From the NCBI GenBank assembly GCA_031553535.1, contig JAVBLM010000044.1, positions 1 to 64,000 on the forward strand: DNA of 64,000 bases, written 5' to 3'. The stretch is from JAIROC01 sp031553535. GTDB taxonomy: Bacteria; Bacteroidota; Bacteroidia; Bacteroidales; WCHB1-69. A program made the translations under genes and the position numbers. Below the pieces are notes generated by a model, which saw only the letters and a list, made by a program, of their open reading frames with translations, was not told the DNA's origin and did no database searches. Each line of letters starts with the position of its first letter. Position 1 is the first letter of the stretch. Shown here piece after piece: positions 53,743 to 63,162 of the stretch.

Positions 53743-54687
53743 ATGCGAATAATAAAGATCATATTATCATGTATACTGCTGCTGATTCTTACCGGTTGTA
53801 AAGAAAAGAAGACGGAGAGAAATGCAGGGAAAATGCAGCAATTTGTAACGGATATCTCTTCCTATGCCCGCAGTTTGAATCCTGATTTTATTATTATCCC
53901 GCAAAATGGCATAGAGTTGGCTTTCAACAATACCGATCCGGACGAAGGAGTTATGTCTTCCTATCTCTCCTCTATTAATGGGATAGGGGTGGAAGAGCTT
54001 TTTTATGATGGAAATTTGTCTGTTGATAATGAAAGGTTATCCATGTTGAAAAAGCTTGCAGCATCTAAAAAGATTATGGTTTCCGATTATATATCGGATA
54101 ATTCGAATATACCCGATGCCATAGGGCGAAGTAAAAACGAAGGGTTTATAAGTTTCCCCAGGAGACCGGATAATTACGATTATATGTTTATACCCCAAAG
54201 TGTAACCGATGAAAACAGGGAAGATATCACAAGTTTGAATGATGCAAAAAACTATCTTTACCTGATCAGTACGGATAATTTTACGCGTAAACAGTCGATG
54301 CTTTCGGCAATTGAAGCAACAAATTATGACGTTATACTGATTGACCTGTTTTTTGAAGAAAGTTCATTAACAAAGCAGGAAGTTCAACAACTAAAGGAAA
54401 AAGCGAATGGGGCAAAACGTTTGGTTATTGCCTATATAAGTATCGGATCGGCGGAAAATTACCGTTATTACTGGCAATCGGGCTGGAAGCTGGGAAAACC
54501 TTCCTGGCTGAAAAAGAAATACCAGGGCTATTCGGATGAAATATGGGTTCAATTCTGGCATGAAGACTGGCAAAATATTATTTACGGGAACGATAATTCC
54601 TACATAAGGAAGATTATAGATGCCGGGTTTGACGGAGCATATCTTGATAATGTAGAAGCCTATTATTTTCTTTCTTATAGGGATTAA
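53743..54687 (+). CDS. GH114-like (endo-alpha-1,4-polygalactosaminidase family) lipoprotein
   Basis: 314 residues. A lipobox (LLLILTGC) precedes a TIM-barrel-like domain: FVTDISSYARSLNPDFIIIPQNG, YDVILIDLFFEE, RLVIAYISIGSAENYRYYW, EIWVQFWHEDWQNII, IIDAGFDGAYLDNVEAY. These are hallmarks of the TM1410/GH114 family (COG3868). Some members cut galactosaminogalactan or related exopolysaccharides. The YLDNV Asp and IDLFF Asp could be catalytic. It is an envelope lipoprotein, 128 bp after the GLUG gene, converging on the NarL-type regulator. Confidence 0.83.
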   Translation: MRIIKIILSCILLLILTGCKEKKTERNAGKMQQFVTDISSYARSLNPDFIIIPQNGIELAFNNTDPDEGVMSSYLSSINGIGVEELFYDGNLSVDNERLSMLKKLAASKKIMVSDYISDNSNIPDAIGRSKNEGFISFPRRPDNYDYMFIPQSVTDENREDITSLNDAKNYLYLISTDNFTRKQSMLSAIEATNYDVILIDLFFEESSLTKQEVQQLKEKANGAKRLVIAYISIGSAENYRYYWQSGWKLGKPSWLKKKYQGYSDEIWVQFWHEDWQNIIYGNDNSYIRKIIDAGFDGAYLDNVEAYYFLSYRD

Positions 54688-54690
54688 AGT

Positions 54691-55305
54691 CTATATCAGT
54701 TTTTCGGTGATAGCTAACTTTACCATTGCCGCTGTGTTTTTTACGCCCAGCTTTAAGAGTAAGTTTTTCCGGTAGCTATTGATCGTTTCTACTCCTAAGA
54801 AAAGCTTTTCTGCTATTTCTTTATTTGTGTATCCTTCTACAATAAGTTGCAGAAGTTCTGTTTCCCGGATGGTAAGAAAAACCTTACGGCTATTATTCCG
54901 TTTGGATACCATGTTGTCAGCATCTTCACTAAGGTATTGCTCCCCGGCATAAACCATTTGTATACCTTCTATGATCTCTTCAGGCAGTGCATTTTTGAGC
55001 AGATATCCGGAAGCCCCGTTTTGTAACATTTTCTGTATATAGAAGTATTCTTTAAAGCCTGTCAATGCAATTATTTTTACGGACGGGTAATTATTCCGGA
55101 GATATAAGCACAGATCTATACCACTGATATCCGGTAGATTGATATCTAAAAGGATAATATCAGGCTGTATGGATTGCAAAAGTTTTTTACAGTCCGTACC
55201 ACAGGATGCAATTCCTGTTACCTCTATATCACGGGAAGAGTCAACTAATTGTTTTATACCATTAGTAACTACCGGATGATCGTCCACTATAATTATTTTA
55301 ATCAT
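54691..55305 (-). CDS. NarL/LuxR-family response regulator
   Basis: 204 residues. The receiver domain has the acidic pair Asp8-Asp9, phospho-acceptor Asp54 (ILLDINLP), the Thr of IIALTG and the Lys of GYLLKNA. The output HTH is LTIRETELLQLIVEGYTNKEIAEKLFLGVETINSYRKNLLLKLGVKNTAAMV. It pairs with the histidine kinase gene upstream, but a terminal-inverted-repeat element (55324-55458) now separates them. Targets are unknown; the surface genes on either side are candidates. Confidence 0.94.
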   Translation of the reverse strand: MIKIIIVDDHPVVTNGIKQLVDSSRDIEVTGIASCGTDCKKLLQSIQPDIILLDINLPDISGIDLCLYLRNNYPSVKIIALTGFKEYFYIQKMLQNGASGYLLKNALPEEIIEGIQMVYAGEQYLSEDADNMVSKRNNSRKVFLTIRETELLQLIVEGYTNKEIAEKLFLGVETINSYRKNLLLKLGVKNTAAMVKLAITEKLI

Positions 55306-55323
55306 ATTCTTTCAATTAAGTTT

Positions 55324-55458
55324 AGAAATTACGCAAGTTAAACGAAGTATAAATAATGGTTAATGACGTTTTGTTTTGTCGGCTTTATCGATTTTATCTG
55401 TTTTATCCTTTCTATATGTTGTGTGTTGCAATTATTACCTGTAACTTGTGTAACGTCT
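55324..55458. mobile_element. Terminal-inverted-repeat element, copy C (MITE-like)
   Basis: 135 bp, inverted relative to copies A and B. The ends are AGAAATTACGCAAGTTAA and TAACTTGTGTAACGTCT. Inside are four 9-bp repeats and the GGTTAATGACG block shared with copy A. The flanks ATTAAGTTT and ATTAAGATTT may be a target duplication. Its right end encodes the last seven residues and stop of the histidine kinase. Confidence 0.8.
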
Positions 55459-57345
55459 ATTAAGATTTAATTCAATCGTAATTTCACTACCTTTATTTGC
55501 TTGTGAAAATACATTCATCGAGGCTCCTAATAATTCTACTCTAGCCCGGACTGTTGAAAGACCTTCATGCGTATTTTCAATATTAAATCCTTTTCCATTA
55601 TCCTGGACGGTAAGAGATAATTTTTCTTCCGATTGGATCAATTGCACATTGATTTCCGCTGCGTTAGCATGCTTGAGTGCATTATTAATTAGCTCCGTTG
55701 CGATACGATAGATGTTTATTTCGATCTTCTCATTTAAGCGGTTTTCGTTTCCGTAAAAGTAAAAGTGGATGAGATCCGATCCTTTACTGAACTCCTCCAA
55801 AATGGGCTTGAGCCCAAATCGTAGAAGTGATTCAGGCATGAGGTTATGAGCAATCCGTCTCATTTCACAAATTGATTTATCCAGCAAAGAAGTTACATTA
55901 CCCAGATCTTGACAGCTGGTATTATTTGTTTGAGCAAGGTCAAGCTTGGCCATTGTAAGGAGCCCTCCCAGTCCGTCGTGTAGTTCGCGGGAGATTCGTC
56001 CCCGTTCATGATTTTCTCCATCGAGCAGTGCTTCGGCAGCGACGAGTTGCTTTTCCTGTTCCAATTGTTGTATTTTTTCATTCGCGCGGAGTTGTTTTTG
56101 CTGTTGATATCGATATAATAATATCAGTGTGATGACGAGCAGGATAAGCCCTATTCCTGATATAATAGATAATACAACATACAGTTGCTTTTGCTTGTGT
56201 AGCGTTTCGATTTGGGTATTCTTTTTTTCCGTTTCATATTCTACTTCCATTTCTGCCAGTGCAGATGCCATTGTTTCATCAAAACTTTTATAAAAGGTTT
56301 CAATTAAAAGATTCTTATAATTGGATGCTTGTGTTAGATCTCCCAGATTGACATATAAATCGGAAAGAAGCAGATATAGGTTGATTAATCTTCTATAATC
56401 ATTTGAATCCGTTTCGCTAAGCACTTCCAATGCATATTCCTCCGCAAGAGTAAATTGTCCACTTTGTTGATAAATCTGTGCTATTTTTTGTTTACTTTCA
56501 ATGATGTATTCCTCATGCCCGATTTCTTGGGCAATAGCAAGAGCCTCTTCGGCAACAGTGAATGCCTTTTGAAATTGCTCTTGCTCCATGTATACAATTA
56601 AGATTTGATGCATAGACAATAGCATGTTAATATATTCTCCTTCCGCATAGAATATATCCCTGGATTTTTCGGCATATTCCAGACATTCATCCAGTTTCCC
56701 TTGTGCATGTCTTATGATCATTAATTTATTATATAAATGAGCTATTCTTAGGGAGTCGCCTAATTCCGTAGCCAATAGCATGGCTTTATTTACATATTGT
56801 TCGGCATGGGCATAATTTTTCATTTCATTGTATATGGCCGCAATGTTTCCATAGGTTGCGCATATCCTTTCTTTTTGATTCAAATGCTCGAATAAGGTAA
56901 TTGCTTTTAAGTATTCGGTAAGCGCTTCTTGAAATTGAAATTGTGCATAATGCATATTTGCTTTGGCAAAAATAATTCCGGCCTCCAAAGATTCTTCCCT
57001 GGCTTGTTTTGCCAGTTCCATCGCTTTATCATAGTAGATATCTGCCGTATCATAAATATTATACATGTAATAGGCTACTCCAAGGTTTCTATAAAGAACC
57101 GCTTCCATTTTGATATCGTGGTGTTTTCTTGCTAATTTAATCCCTTCTCGGGCGTATTGTGCGGATTCCTCGAAGCTGGAATGTAAATAAAACCAGCTTA
57201 TACTATCATACAAAGCCAGTTTTGTATTGACAGATACGGATTTATCACTAAGTAAGTCTTTCATTTCTTCAACTTTGTTGTCTTGTGCAAATACAAAAGT
57301 GGTGTTTAAAAGAAATAGTACTACGATGATGTACAGTTGTTTCAT
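55435..57345 (-). CDS. TPR-containing sensor histidine kinase (HisKA_3/NarX type)
   Basis: 636 residues. A signal peptide (MKQLYIIVVLFLLNTTFVFAQ) leads to a periplasmic TPR superhelix (about 30-370). A coiled coil and a membrane helix follow (LYVVLSIISGIGLILLVITLILLY, about 390-412). The HisKA_3 box is GRISRELHDGLGGLLTMAKLDL (His456), and the ATPase domain has NNALKHA and DNGKGFN. The partner is the NarL-type regulator. The final RRYTSYR and the stop lie within the terminal-inverted-repeat element, so the native C-terminus was probably different. Confidence 0.93.
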   Translation of the reverse strand: MKQLYIIVVLFLLNTTFVFAQDNKVEEMKDLLSDKSVSVNTKLALYDSISWFYLHSSFEESAQYAREGIKLARKHHDIKMEAVLYRNLGVAYYMYNIYDTADIYYDKAMELAKQAREESLEAGIIFAKANMHYAQFQFQEALTEYLKAITLFEHLNQKERICATYGNIAAIYNEMKNYAHAEQYVNKAMLLATELGDSLRIAHLYNKLMIIRHAQGKLDECLEYAEKSRDIFYAEGEYINMLLSMHQILIVYMEQEQFQKAFTVAEEALAIAQEIGHEEYIIESKQKIAQIYQQSGQFTLAEEYALEVLSETDSNDYRRLINLYLLLSDLYVNLGDLTQASNYKNLLIETFYKSFDETMASALAEMEVEYETEKKNTQIETLHKQKQLYVVLSIISGIGLILLVITLILLYRYQQQKQLRANEKIQQLEQEKQLVAAEALLDGENHERGRISRELHDGLGGLLTMAKLDLAQTNNTSCQDLGNVTSLLDKSICEMRRIAHNLMPESLLRFGLKPILEEFSKGSDLIHFYFYGNENRLNEKIEINIYRIATELINNALKHANAAEINVQLIQSEEKLSLTVQDNGKGFNIENTHEGLSTVRARVELLGASMNVFSQANKGSEITIELNLNRRYTSYR

Positions 57346-58005
57346 GTTTATAGTATTTTTTAAATATTATATACTTTCTATATGATAAATCTTTATGCTT
57401 AAATTAGAGAAAAAGCTATAATTCTGTTTGGCAAATATACCTATTTTTGTATAAAAAATCCTGTTTCCATAAAAAATAATTTACTACCCCCGTCTAAATC
57501 GCTGTCATTGGTAGTGTATATGAAGGGGTCAAACAAGAGGAAATGACAGTAACTAAAAAGAAAAATCGCTCTTTTGTCGGGGATTATCTTATTTCATTCG
57601 ATGCTCTCACCTGCTTCGCCTTCGGGTGCTTATTCCTCATTCCTCGTCATCGCAATGACGAAAGTTTTTCATTGATAAGCATATAACAATCTTTGTTGAT
57701 GGCAGGCATAAAACCCTTCGGGCTTCATTCTTCGCAGTGATGCGTTCATACACCATCAACACATCTGATCAAGTATCATGGAAGCATCTTTCCCGATTGT
57801 ATGGAAGTATCCTTCCCGATACCATAATCACTTGCGATCGGAGAATACCGTCACAACCGTAGGAGTAGTTCAATTGGATTGGTTCTGGTAATGAGTAAGT
57901 GTTTCACTTCGAGTGAAGCCCTTACTTGTACACTTCGGTTTCTTCCATGCGTAATTTATATTTTACAAATGAATTCTTTCCGCACCACAAAATGAGCTTT
58001 TGCCC
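57346..58005. other. 660-bp intergenic region rich in hairpins
   Basis: No gene. Hairpins seen: CGTCATcgcaATGACG near 57647; TGTTGATGG / CCATCAACA around 57694-57762; GGAAG..CTTCC pairs near 57780-57815; and AGTAAG..CTTAC enclosing TTCACTT..AGTGAA near 57895-57930. It could be degraded insertion DNA. C5 and G4 half-sites lie at about 57487 and 57525. Confidence 0.5.
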
Positions 58006-58089
58006 TACCCCCTTTTTGGGGTTTTATCATAAATGAAGATTTTACCCCTTTTTAGGGGCAAAGAAACAAGAATAAGTCTCCTAACTTTG
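58006..58089 (+). promoter_or_regulatory. Promoter with two C4/G4 inverted repeats for the AraC/T9SS unit
   Basis: Two inverted repeats, TACCCCCTTTTTGGGGTT (58006-58023) and TACCCCTTTTTAGGGGCA (58043-58060), lie 37 bp apart. The second ends 21 bp before the -7 box TAACTTTG (58082-58089), exactly as at 47594. A shared AAATTTGAaCGgATAC block lies downstream. Confidence 0.68.
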
Positions 58090-58209
58090 CAAGCAAAACA
58101 AAAATGTATTCGGGCAAATTTGAACGGATACTCATCAGAGAAATAAGTTATTATTGTTAAAATGTAATTTTTATTTTTGTAATACCTAGATTAATAGCGA
58201 AAATGCAGT

Positions 58210-58587
58210 ATGGATACAAGCTATATTAGATCCCGTTTAACAGAAGAAGAAATGGAAGATTATTGTGCCAGGATTATATCCCATCTTTATGAAAGCGATA
58301 TTTACCGGAATCCTAATCTGCGTATTTGGGATATCTCGCAGGCAATAGGGATTCCCCCGGCTATCATATCCCAATCGTTGAACCGGTTTTTAAAACAAGG
58401 TTTTTTTGATGTAATTAATAAGCGTCGTCACGAAGAGGTAAAAAAAATACTTCTTTCCGGCGGAAATAAGGGATTTACGATAGAAGGGGTTGCCAGGAAT
58501 TGCGGATTTCGTTCGATCTCTACGTTTTATTCTGTTTTTAATAAATACGAGGGGATGACTCCCACCCAGTGGCTTAAGTCTGTGTAG
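58210..58587 (+). CDS. Mini AraC-type regulator (DNA-binding domain only)
   Basis: 125 residues. The C-terminal half is an AraC/XylS HTH: RRHEEVKKILLSGGNKGFTIEGVARNCGFRSISTFYSVFNKYEGMTPTQWLKS. The first helix-turn-helix is in IWDISQAIGIPPAIISQSLNRF. There is no N-terminal sensor domain, so it is not a standard AraC sugar sensor. It is 53 bp before the large T9SS gene and may control it, perhaps through the C4/G4 repeats at 58006-58060. Confidence 0.88.
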   Translation: MDTSYIRSRLTEEEMEDYCARIISHLYESDIYRNPNLRIWDISQAIGIPPAIISQSLNRFLKQGFFDVINKRRHEEVKKILLSGGNKGFTIEGVARNCGFRSISTFYSVFNKYEGMTPTQWLKSV

Positions 58588-58640
58588 CGGACTCATAAAA
58601 TATAAAATTAGTATCAGTATCAACCAAAAAATTAAACAAA

Positions 58641-61600
58641 ATGAATGGATTATTTTTATCAGTTAGAAAAGCAGCTCTAATATCGGCAATTTTGCTGGTG
58701 ACTGCAACAGGGGCATGGGCGCAATTAAATTGGTCTGGAAGGCAAATTCTTACCAATGGACAGACTGTTTCCCAAAATATTACCCTTACAGGCAATGTGA
58801 CTATTGACGTGCCTTCCTACGGCACGGCTACTATCTCCGGTATTATCAGCGGGAATTATACTATTAGAAAAACAGGAAGCGGAACGCTTTATTTAACCGG
58901 TGATAATACCTATACCGGTACGACAACTATTGATACCGGCACTGTTTACATTGGAAACGGTGGCACAACAGGTAGCATAGCCGGTAATATAACTTTCGGT
59001 AATAATAATAGTTACTTCAAAAGCCTGTATTTTAACCGTTCCAATACCTATACTTATTCAGGCATTATTTCCGGAAACGGCAGTGTCTACCAAAATGGTA
59101 CGGGTACACTTATATTAAATGGGGCAAGTACTACTTTAGCTACTATTGCCATTATTTCTTCCGGTACGCTGGAATTGGGGCTTAACGGTACGATAGAAAA
59201 TACAATTTTGATATTCTATGATTTGAATACGCATAAGGGCAAATTTAAAATTACCTCGGATAAGCAAATAGGGGGATTGGTAAGCATGGTAACAGACGAC
59301 AGTTCCGAAATACAGTTATTAGGCGGAAACCTTACCATATATGACACAACAAGCGATTTAGGACTTTTCAATTATGCCGGCATTATCAGTGGTACGGGCG
59401 GCATAATTAAAACGGGCAATCAAAAACTTATCCTTACTGGCAATAATACCTATACCGGTGCAACGGCAATTAATGCCGGTATGTTGCAAATAGGCAATAG
59501 TGCAAGTGGCAGCATTGACAGTACTGCGGGTGTAACAATAGGTTCAAATGGCATCCTCCGTTTTGAGCCGGGATCAAATAAATACTTCGGCAAATTAATC
59601 AGCGGAGCAGGAAGATTAGAATATAAGGGTGTAGGTTTTTCAGACTTGGTATTGACTAATCCGCAATATACGGGAACAACTACCATAGAAAATGCTCATA
59701 TCAAAGCTTTAACATCTTCATTCCCTTCGTCAGCTATTGTACTGAACGTATTGCCTACTGCCGGCGGTATTCGGTTTGAGGTTCCTGCCGGACAAACTTT
59801 GCAATACAATGGTGTGATTTCGGGTACAGGAAATGTAGGTAAATTCGGTTCAGGCAAGTTAATTTTGACAGCAGCAAATACACATACCGGTCATACAGCA
59901 TCACGTGAAGGTATTTTACAAATAGGAGATGGCATAAGTGGCAGTATAGACAACACTTCCCAAGTGATAGTAGATTCAGGTGCTGTTTTACGTTTTGAGC
60001 CGGGAGTGGATACACGGTTCACAAAAGTTATCACTGGAGCGGGGAGTGTGGAATATAGTGGCATTAATTATAAATTATGGCTTGACGCCGACAATACCTA
60101 CACAGGAACAACTACCATAGAAGGACGTCAAGGTAAGGCCGAACTGGTTATAAGTTACATGTCGCCAACCGGCAGTATTGTGGGCGATATTATAAATAAC
60201 GGAAGATTACGGTTCAACCGTAGCGGAGACTACACTTATTCGGGTGTTATTTCGGGAACCGGCTACATAAGTCAATATTGTAGTGGAACGCTGACCTTGA
60301 ACGGAGTAAATACCTATTCAGGGGTAACTGAAATCTATCGTGGCACGGTTGTCCTGGGTGCAGGCGGAAGTATTGAAAATTCATCTTCAGTCAATTTTGT
60401 GGGTATAGAACAAGGCAAATTTGATATCACATCGAGCAATAAAAAAATCAAAGGATTAAATTCTAACGAAGAGTCTCCCAATGCAGAAAATGCAGAAGTA
60501 ATCCTTGGCACAAGTACGTTAACTATCGGTACAGATGGACAAAACGATGGTGGCGGTACTTTCAAAGGCATATTTACGGGTTCAGGTAATATTACCAAAA
60601 CAGGAACCGATAAGTTTGTAATGAGCGGCAATAATACGGCAACAGGCCTGTTTTCGCATAACAACGGTACGGTAGAAATTTCGAGCAAATGGATGGGCAA
60701 CTATTCCCAAGCTCCTAATACATGCCTGAATATTATTGGGGAAGTCTCTATGGATAAAAACCTGACTTTGAGCGGTGGTACTATTTCTATGGACTTAACC
60801 CAGGCAACGCCTTCCAAAATTACCGTTGCCGGTGCAGTATCAGCTGTTGGAACTACTACGCTGAATATTTATTCGGGTAATGTAAGCAACCGTGTGTTGG
60901 TGCAAGCAGCTTCGGGGATCAGTGATATAAATCCATATTCGCTTAATATGCCCGGATTTACTGCAAGCCTTGTTGCCAACAACATTCAATTAATGTTGAC
61001 GGCAACAATTACCGATAGCATTCCCCCTACAGTTGGAACAGGTGTAAACGGGACTGCATCGGCAACGTCGGCAAATCTTACATGGACGGCGGCCTCAGAT
61101 AATGTAACTTCTAAAGAGGCTTTACGCTATTACGTATATCAATCATTAAGCGATAATATCAATACGGTAGCAGACTGCGAGGCAAACGGCACCTTGCTGA
61201 ATCCAATCGGGACAATGGATATTACAACATACATTGCTTTGGGATTAATCGCCGGTACAACCTATTATTTTAATGTAGTGGTGGCTGATCATGCAGGCAA
61301 TAAGTCAGTTTATACCACCAGAACATTAATTGCCCGGGATGAACAGATAACAAGCGTAACGATCTCACCTAAACCGGCAAGCGTCCAACCTGGTCAAACA
61401 AAACAGTTTAACGTAACAGTAACCACCCTTGGCAATGCTGACGAAGGTGTAACCTGGAGTTTAATAGGCAATACATCTGTGCAAACCGCTATCAGTTCCG
61501 GGGGATTGCTTACGGTAGGCAGCAACGAAACTGCTGCAAGCCTTGTGGTAAAAGCCGTTTCGGATTTCGATACAACTGTTTTCGATAGGGTTAATGTTAC

Positions 61601-61862
61601 AATTACTACCACCGGAATTGAGGATGTGATTTTGCCGCAATTACGTATTTATCCTAATCCAACTATGGGGGAATTAAGAATTGAAAATGTAAAAGGGGAA
61701 ATTAATGATATTGAGATCTTCGACATAATGGGCAGGAAGGTTTATTTGTCTACTCGTTCCTTTGTTGATTCGTCTACTATAACCATCGATGTTTCGTATT
61801 TGCCATCGGGAGTTTATTTTTTGAAAATAGACGGAAGAACAATAAAAGTAATTAAGAATTAG
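58641..61862 (+). CDS. T9SS-secreted protein with autotransporter-type beta-strand repeats
   Basis: 1073 residues. A signal peptide (MNGLFLSVRKAALISAILLVTATGAWAQ) closely resembles that of the gene at 50925. Residues ~45-720 are passenger-associated repeats (GTLYLTGDNTYTGTTTIDTGT, GKLILTAANTHTGHT, GTLTLNGVNTYSGVTEI), expected to form a long beta-helix. A fibronectin III-like domain (about 790-895), a Big2-like domain (about 900-990) and a T9SS tail (LRIYPNPTMGELRIENVKG to YFLKIDGRTIKVIKN) follow. It should be a long surface fibre or adhesin exported by T9SS rather than type V. A terminator follows at 61907. Confidence 0.92.
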   Translation: MNGLFLSVRKAALISAILLVTATGAWAQLNWSGRQILTNGQTVSQNITLTGNVTIDVPSYGTATISGIISGNYTIRKTGSGTLYLTGDNTYTGTTTIDTGTVYIGNGGTTGSIAGNITFGNNNSYFKSLYFNRSNTYTYSGIISGNGSVYQNGTGTLILNGASTTLATIAIISSGTLELGLNGTIENTILIFYDLNTHKGKFKITSDKQIGGLVSMVTDDSSEIQLLGGNLTIYDTTSDLGLFNYAGIISGTGGIIKTGNQKLILTGNNTYTGATAINAGMLQIGNSASGSIDSTAGVTIGSNGILRFEPGSNKYFGKLISGAGRLEYKGVGFSDLVLTNPQYTGTTTIENAHIKALTSSFPSSAIVLNVLPTAGGIRFEVPAGQTLQYNGVISGTGNVGKFGSGKLILTAANTHTGHTASREGILQIGDGISGSIDNTSQVIVDSGAVLRFEPGVDTRFTKVITGAGSVEYSGINYKLWLDADNTYTGTTTIEGRQGKAELVISYMSPTGSIVGDIINNGRLRFNRSGDYTYSGVISGTGYISQYCSGTLTLNGVNTYSGVTEIYRGTVVLGAGGSIENSSSVNFVGIEQGKFDITSSNKKIKGLNSNEESPNAENAEVILGTSTLTIGTDGQNDGGGTFKGIFTGSGNITKTGTDKFVMSGNNTATGLFSHNNGTVEISSKWMGNYSQAPNTCLNIIGEVSMDKNLTLSGGTISMDLTQATPSKITVAGAVSAVGTTTLNIYSGNVSNRVLVQAASGISDINPYSLNMPGFTASLVANNIQLMLTATITDSIPPTVGTGVNGTASATSANLTWTAASDNVTSKEALRYYVYQSLSDNINTVADCEANGTLLNPIGTMDITTYIALGLIAGTTYYFNVVVADHAGNKSVYTTRTLIARDEQITSVTISPKPASVQPGQTKQFNVTVTTLGNADEGVTWSLIGNTSVQTAISSGGLLTVGSNETAASLVVKAVSDFDTTVFDRVNVTITTTGIEDVILPQLRIYPNPTMGELRIENVKGEINDIEIFDIMGRKVYLSTRSFVDSSTITIDVSYLPSGVYFLKIDGRTIKVIKN

Positions 61863-61906
61863 AAATGAATCTAGGATAAGAAGAAAAAGCTGTAGTACTT
61901 TTAATA

Positions 61907-61947
61907 ATGGGGTTGTCTGAAAAATAGAAAGACAGCCTCATTTTTTT
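61907..61947 (+). terminator. Intrinsic terminator after the repeat protein
   Basis: ATGGGGTTGTCT (61907-61918) pairs with AGACAGCCTCAT (61930-61941), with G-U pairs, followed by seven T. Confidence 0.82.
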
Positions 61948-61976
61948 AATCCTGATTATATTGTCTTGTGTTGAGG

Positions 61977-62017
61977 CGTAATATTACGTTCAATCTTGAC
62001 GGCACAATATTATGTCG
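61977..62017. repeat. Two AATATT-centred palindromes
   Basis: CGTAATATTACG (61977-61988) is a perfect 12-bp palindrome. CGGCACAATATTATGTCG (62000-62017) is an imperfect one, 26 bp on. They lie between the terminator and the convergent GT9 stop; role unknown. Confidence 0.5.
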
Positions 62018-62142
62018 TGTTGCGTTAATGAACGTGGATGATTCCCGTACATATTTATATACCAATCGCATATCTTTAGCAGTTGCCTTCCGTTGGTATT
62101 AGTTGGTTAGGGAAAAAGAAAATGCTTTTCTACAACCTCATT

Positions 62143-63162
62143 TTAATCTTTGACAATATTAGAGAGGATTTTTATCACTTGTTCCGGCTTTATAGAACGT
62201 ATACATTGGCAATCTGATGTTTTTCTACATAGATTACATTCCTTATTCAATACCAGAACATGTGCATTCTTACCGATGGGAGCCCATCTTCCCGGATGCA
62301 TTGGACGGATCGGAGGATAAATGCCAATGGCTAATTTATTCAGGGAAGCTGCAATATGTAATGGTCCTGTACTACATGCAACCAGAGCATCGGAAGCATT
62401 GATTAGTGATATAAGTTCTTCCAAAGAAAGTTTTCCGCTTAAATCATGGACGAAAGGGTATGGAGAAACTAACAGATCCCTGTATAAACGACCTTCCTCC
62501 TCGGTTCCTGTTAAGAGAATGTTGTATTTTTCCTGGGGTAGGGTGCTTATCAAGCTTGCATAATTTTCCAACCCCCATTCTCTTGCACTTCCTTTCGATT
62601 TTGGATGAAGGATGAGGTTTATTTTGTCTTTAACGATATGCTTTTGTAAATGATTGCTTAACGGTTTTATACGTTCCAATCCATAAAGAGTACTTATTTC
62701 TTCTAACGAAGGGATTGTGTGTGTTTGAGAATTAGACAGCAATATTGTATTTAGCTGCGCTTCATGTAGCTCTGATTTTTTCCTTGATAGTTTGATCAGA
62801 TTATTACAATAGATCCAATGATAAAGACGATTTCTCGTTCCCGTTCTTACCGGAATTTTGGCAGATTTACCCAGTTTCGCAATTTCTTTTCTTGGGAATA
62901 CATGAATTATTTCATCTGCCGAAAGTTTCTTTAAAAAGGATACTTGTTTTTCATAAGGAAGTTTTTTTATATTTGTCCAATTTAAAAAAGCATCTATATG
63001 TTTACAGCAATCTATAATTGGCTTTGTGTATTTTTCGCCTAAAAAACAGATATAGCAATTGGGATATCTTTGCTTTAATATGCCTGCTATGGGCAATGTT
63101 AATACAACATCTCCAATACCATCGGTTCTACTTATAATAAATACTTCATGATTTTGTATCAT
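62143..63162 (-). CDS. Glycosyltransferase family 9 (heptosyltransferase-like)
   Basis: 339 residues. The GT9 N-terminus is VFIISRTDGIGDVVLTLPIAGIL, and the donor site region is LILHPKSKGSAREWGLENYASLI with DLSGKLSLEELISLINASDALVACSTGPLHIAASLNKLAIGIYPP. The tail carries CNLCRKTSDCQC, as in the GT9 at 5843. It probably transfers heptose or another sugar in LPS core assembly. Its start overlaps the GT2 gene end by 17 bp, so the two are coupled. Confidence 0.9.
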   Translation of the reverse strand: MIQNHEVFIISRTDGIGDVVLTLPIAGILKQRYPNCYICFLGEKYTKPIIDCCKHIDAFLNWTNIKKLPYEKQVSFLKKLSADEIIHVFPRKEIAKLGKSAKIPVRTGTRNRLYHWIYCNNLIKLSRKKSELHEAQLNTILLSNSQTHTIPSLEEISTLYGLERIKPLSNHLQKHIVKDKINLILHPKSKGSAREWGLENYASLISTLPQEKYNILLTGTEEEGRLYRDLLVSPYPFVHDLSGKLSLEELISLINASDALVACSTGPLHIAASLNKLAIGIYPPIRPMHPGRWAPIGKNAHVLVLNKECNLCRKTSDCQCIRSIKPEQVIKILSNIVKD

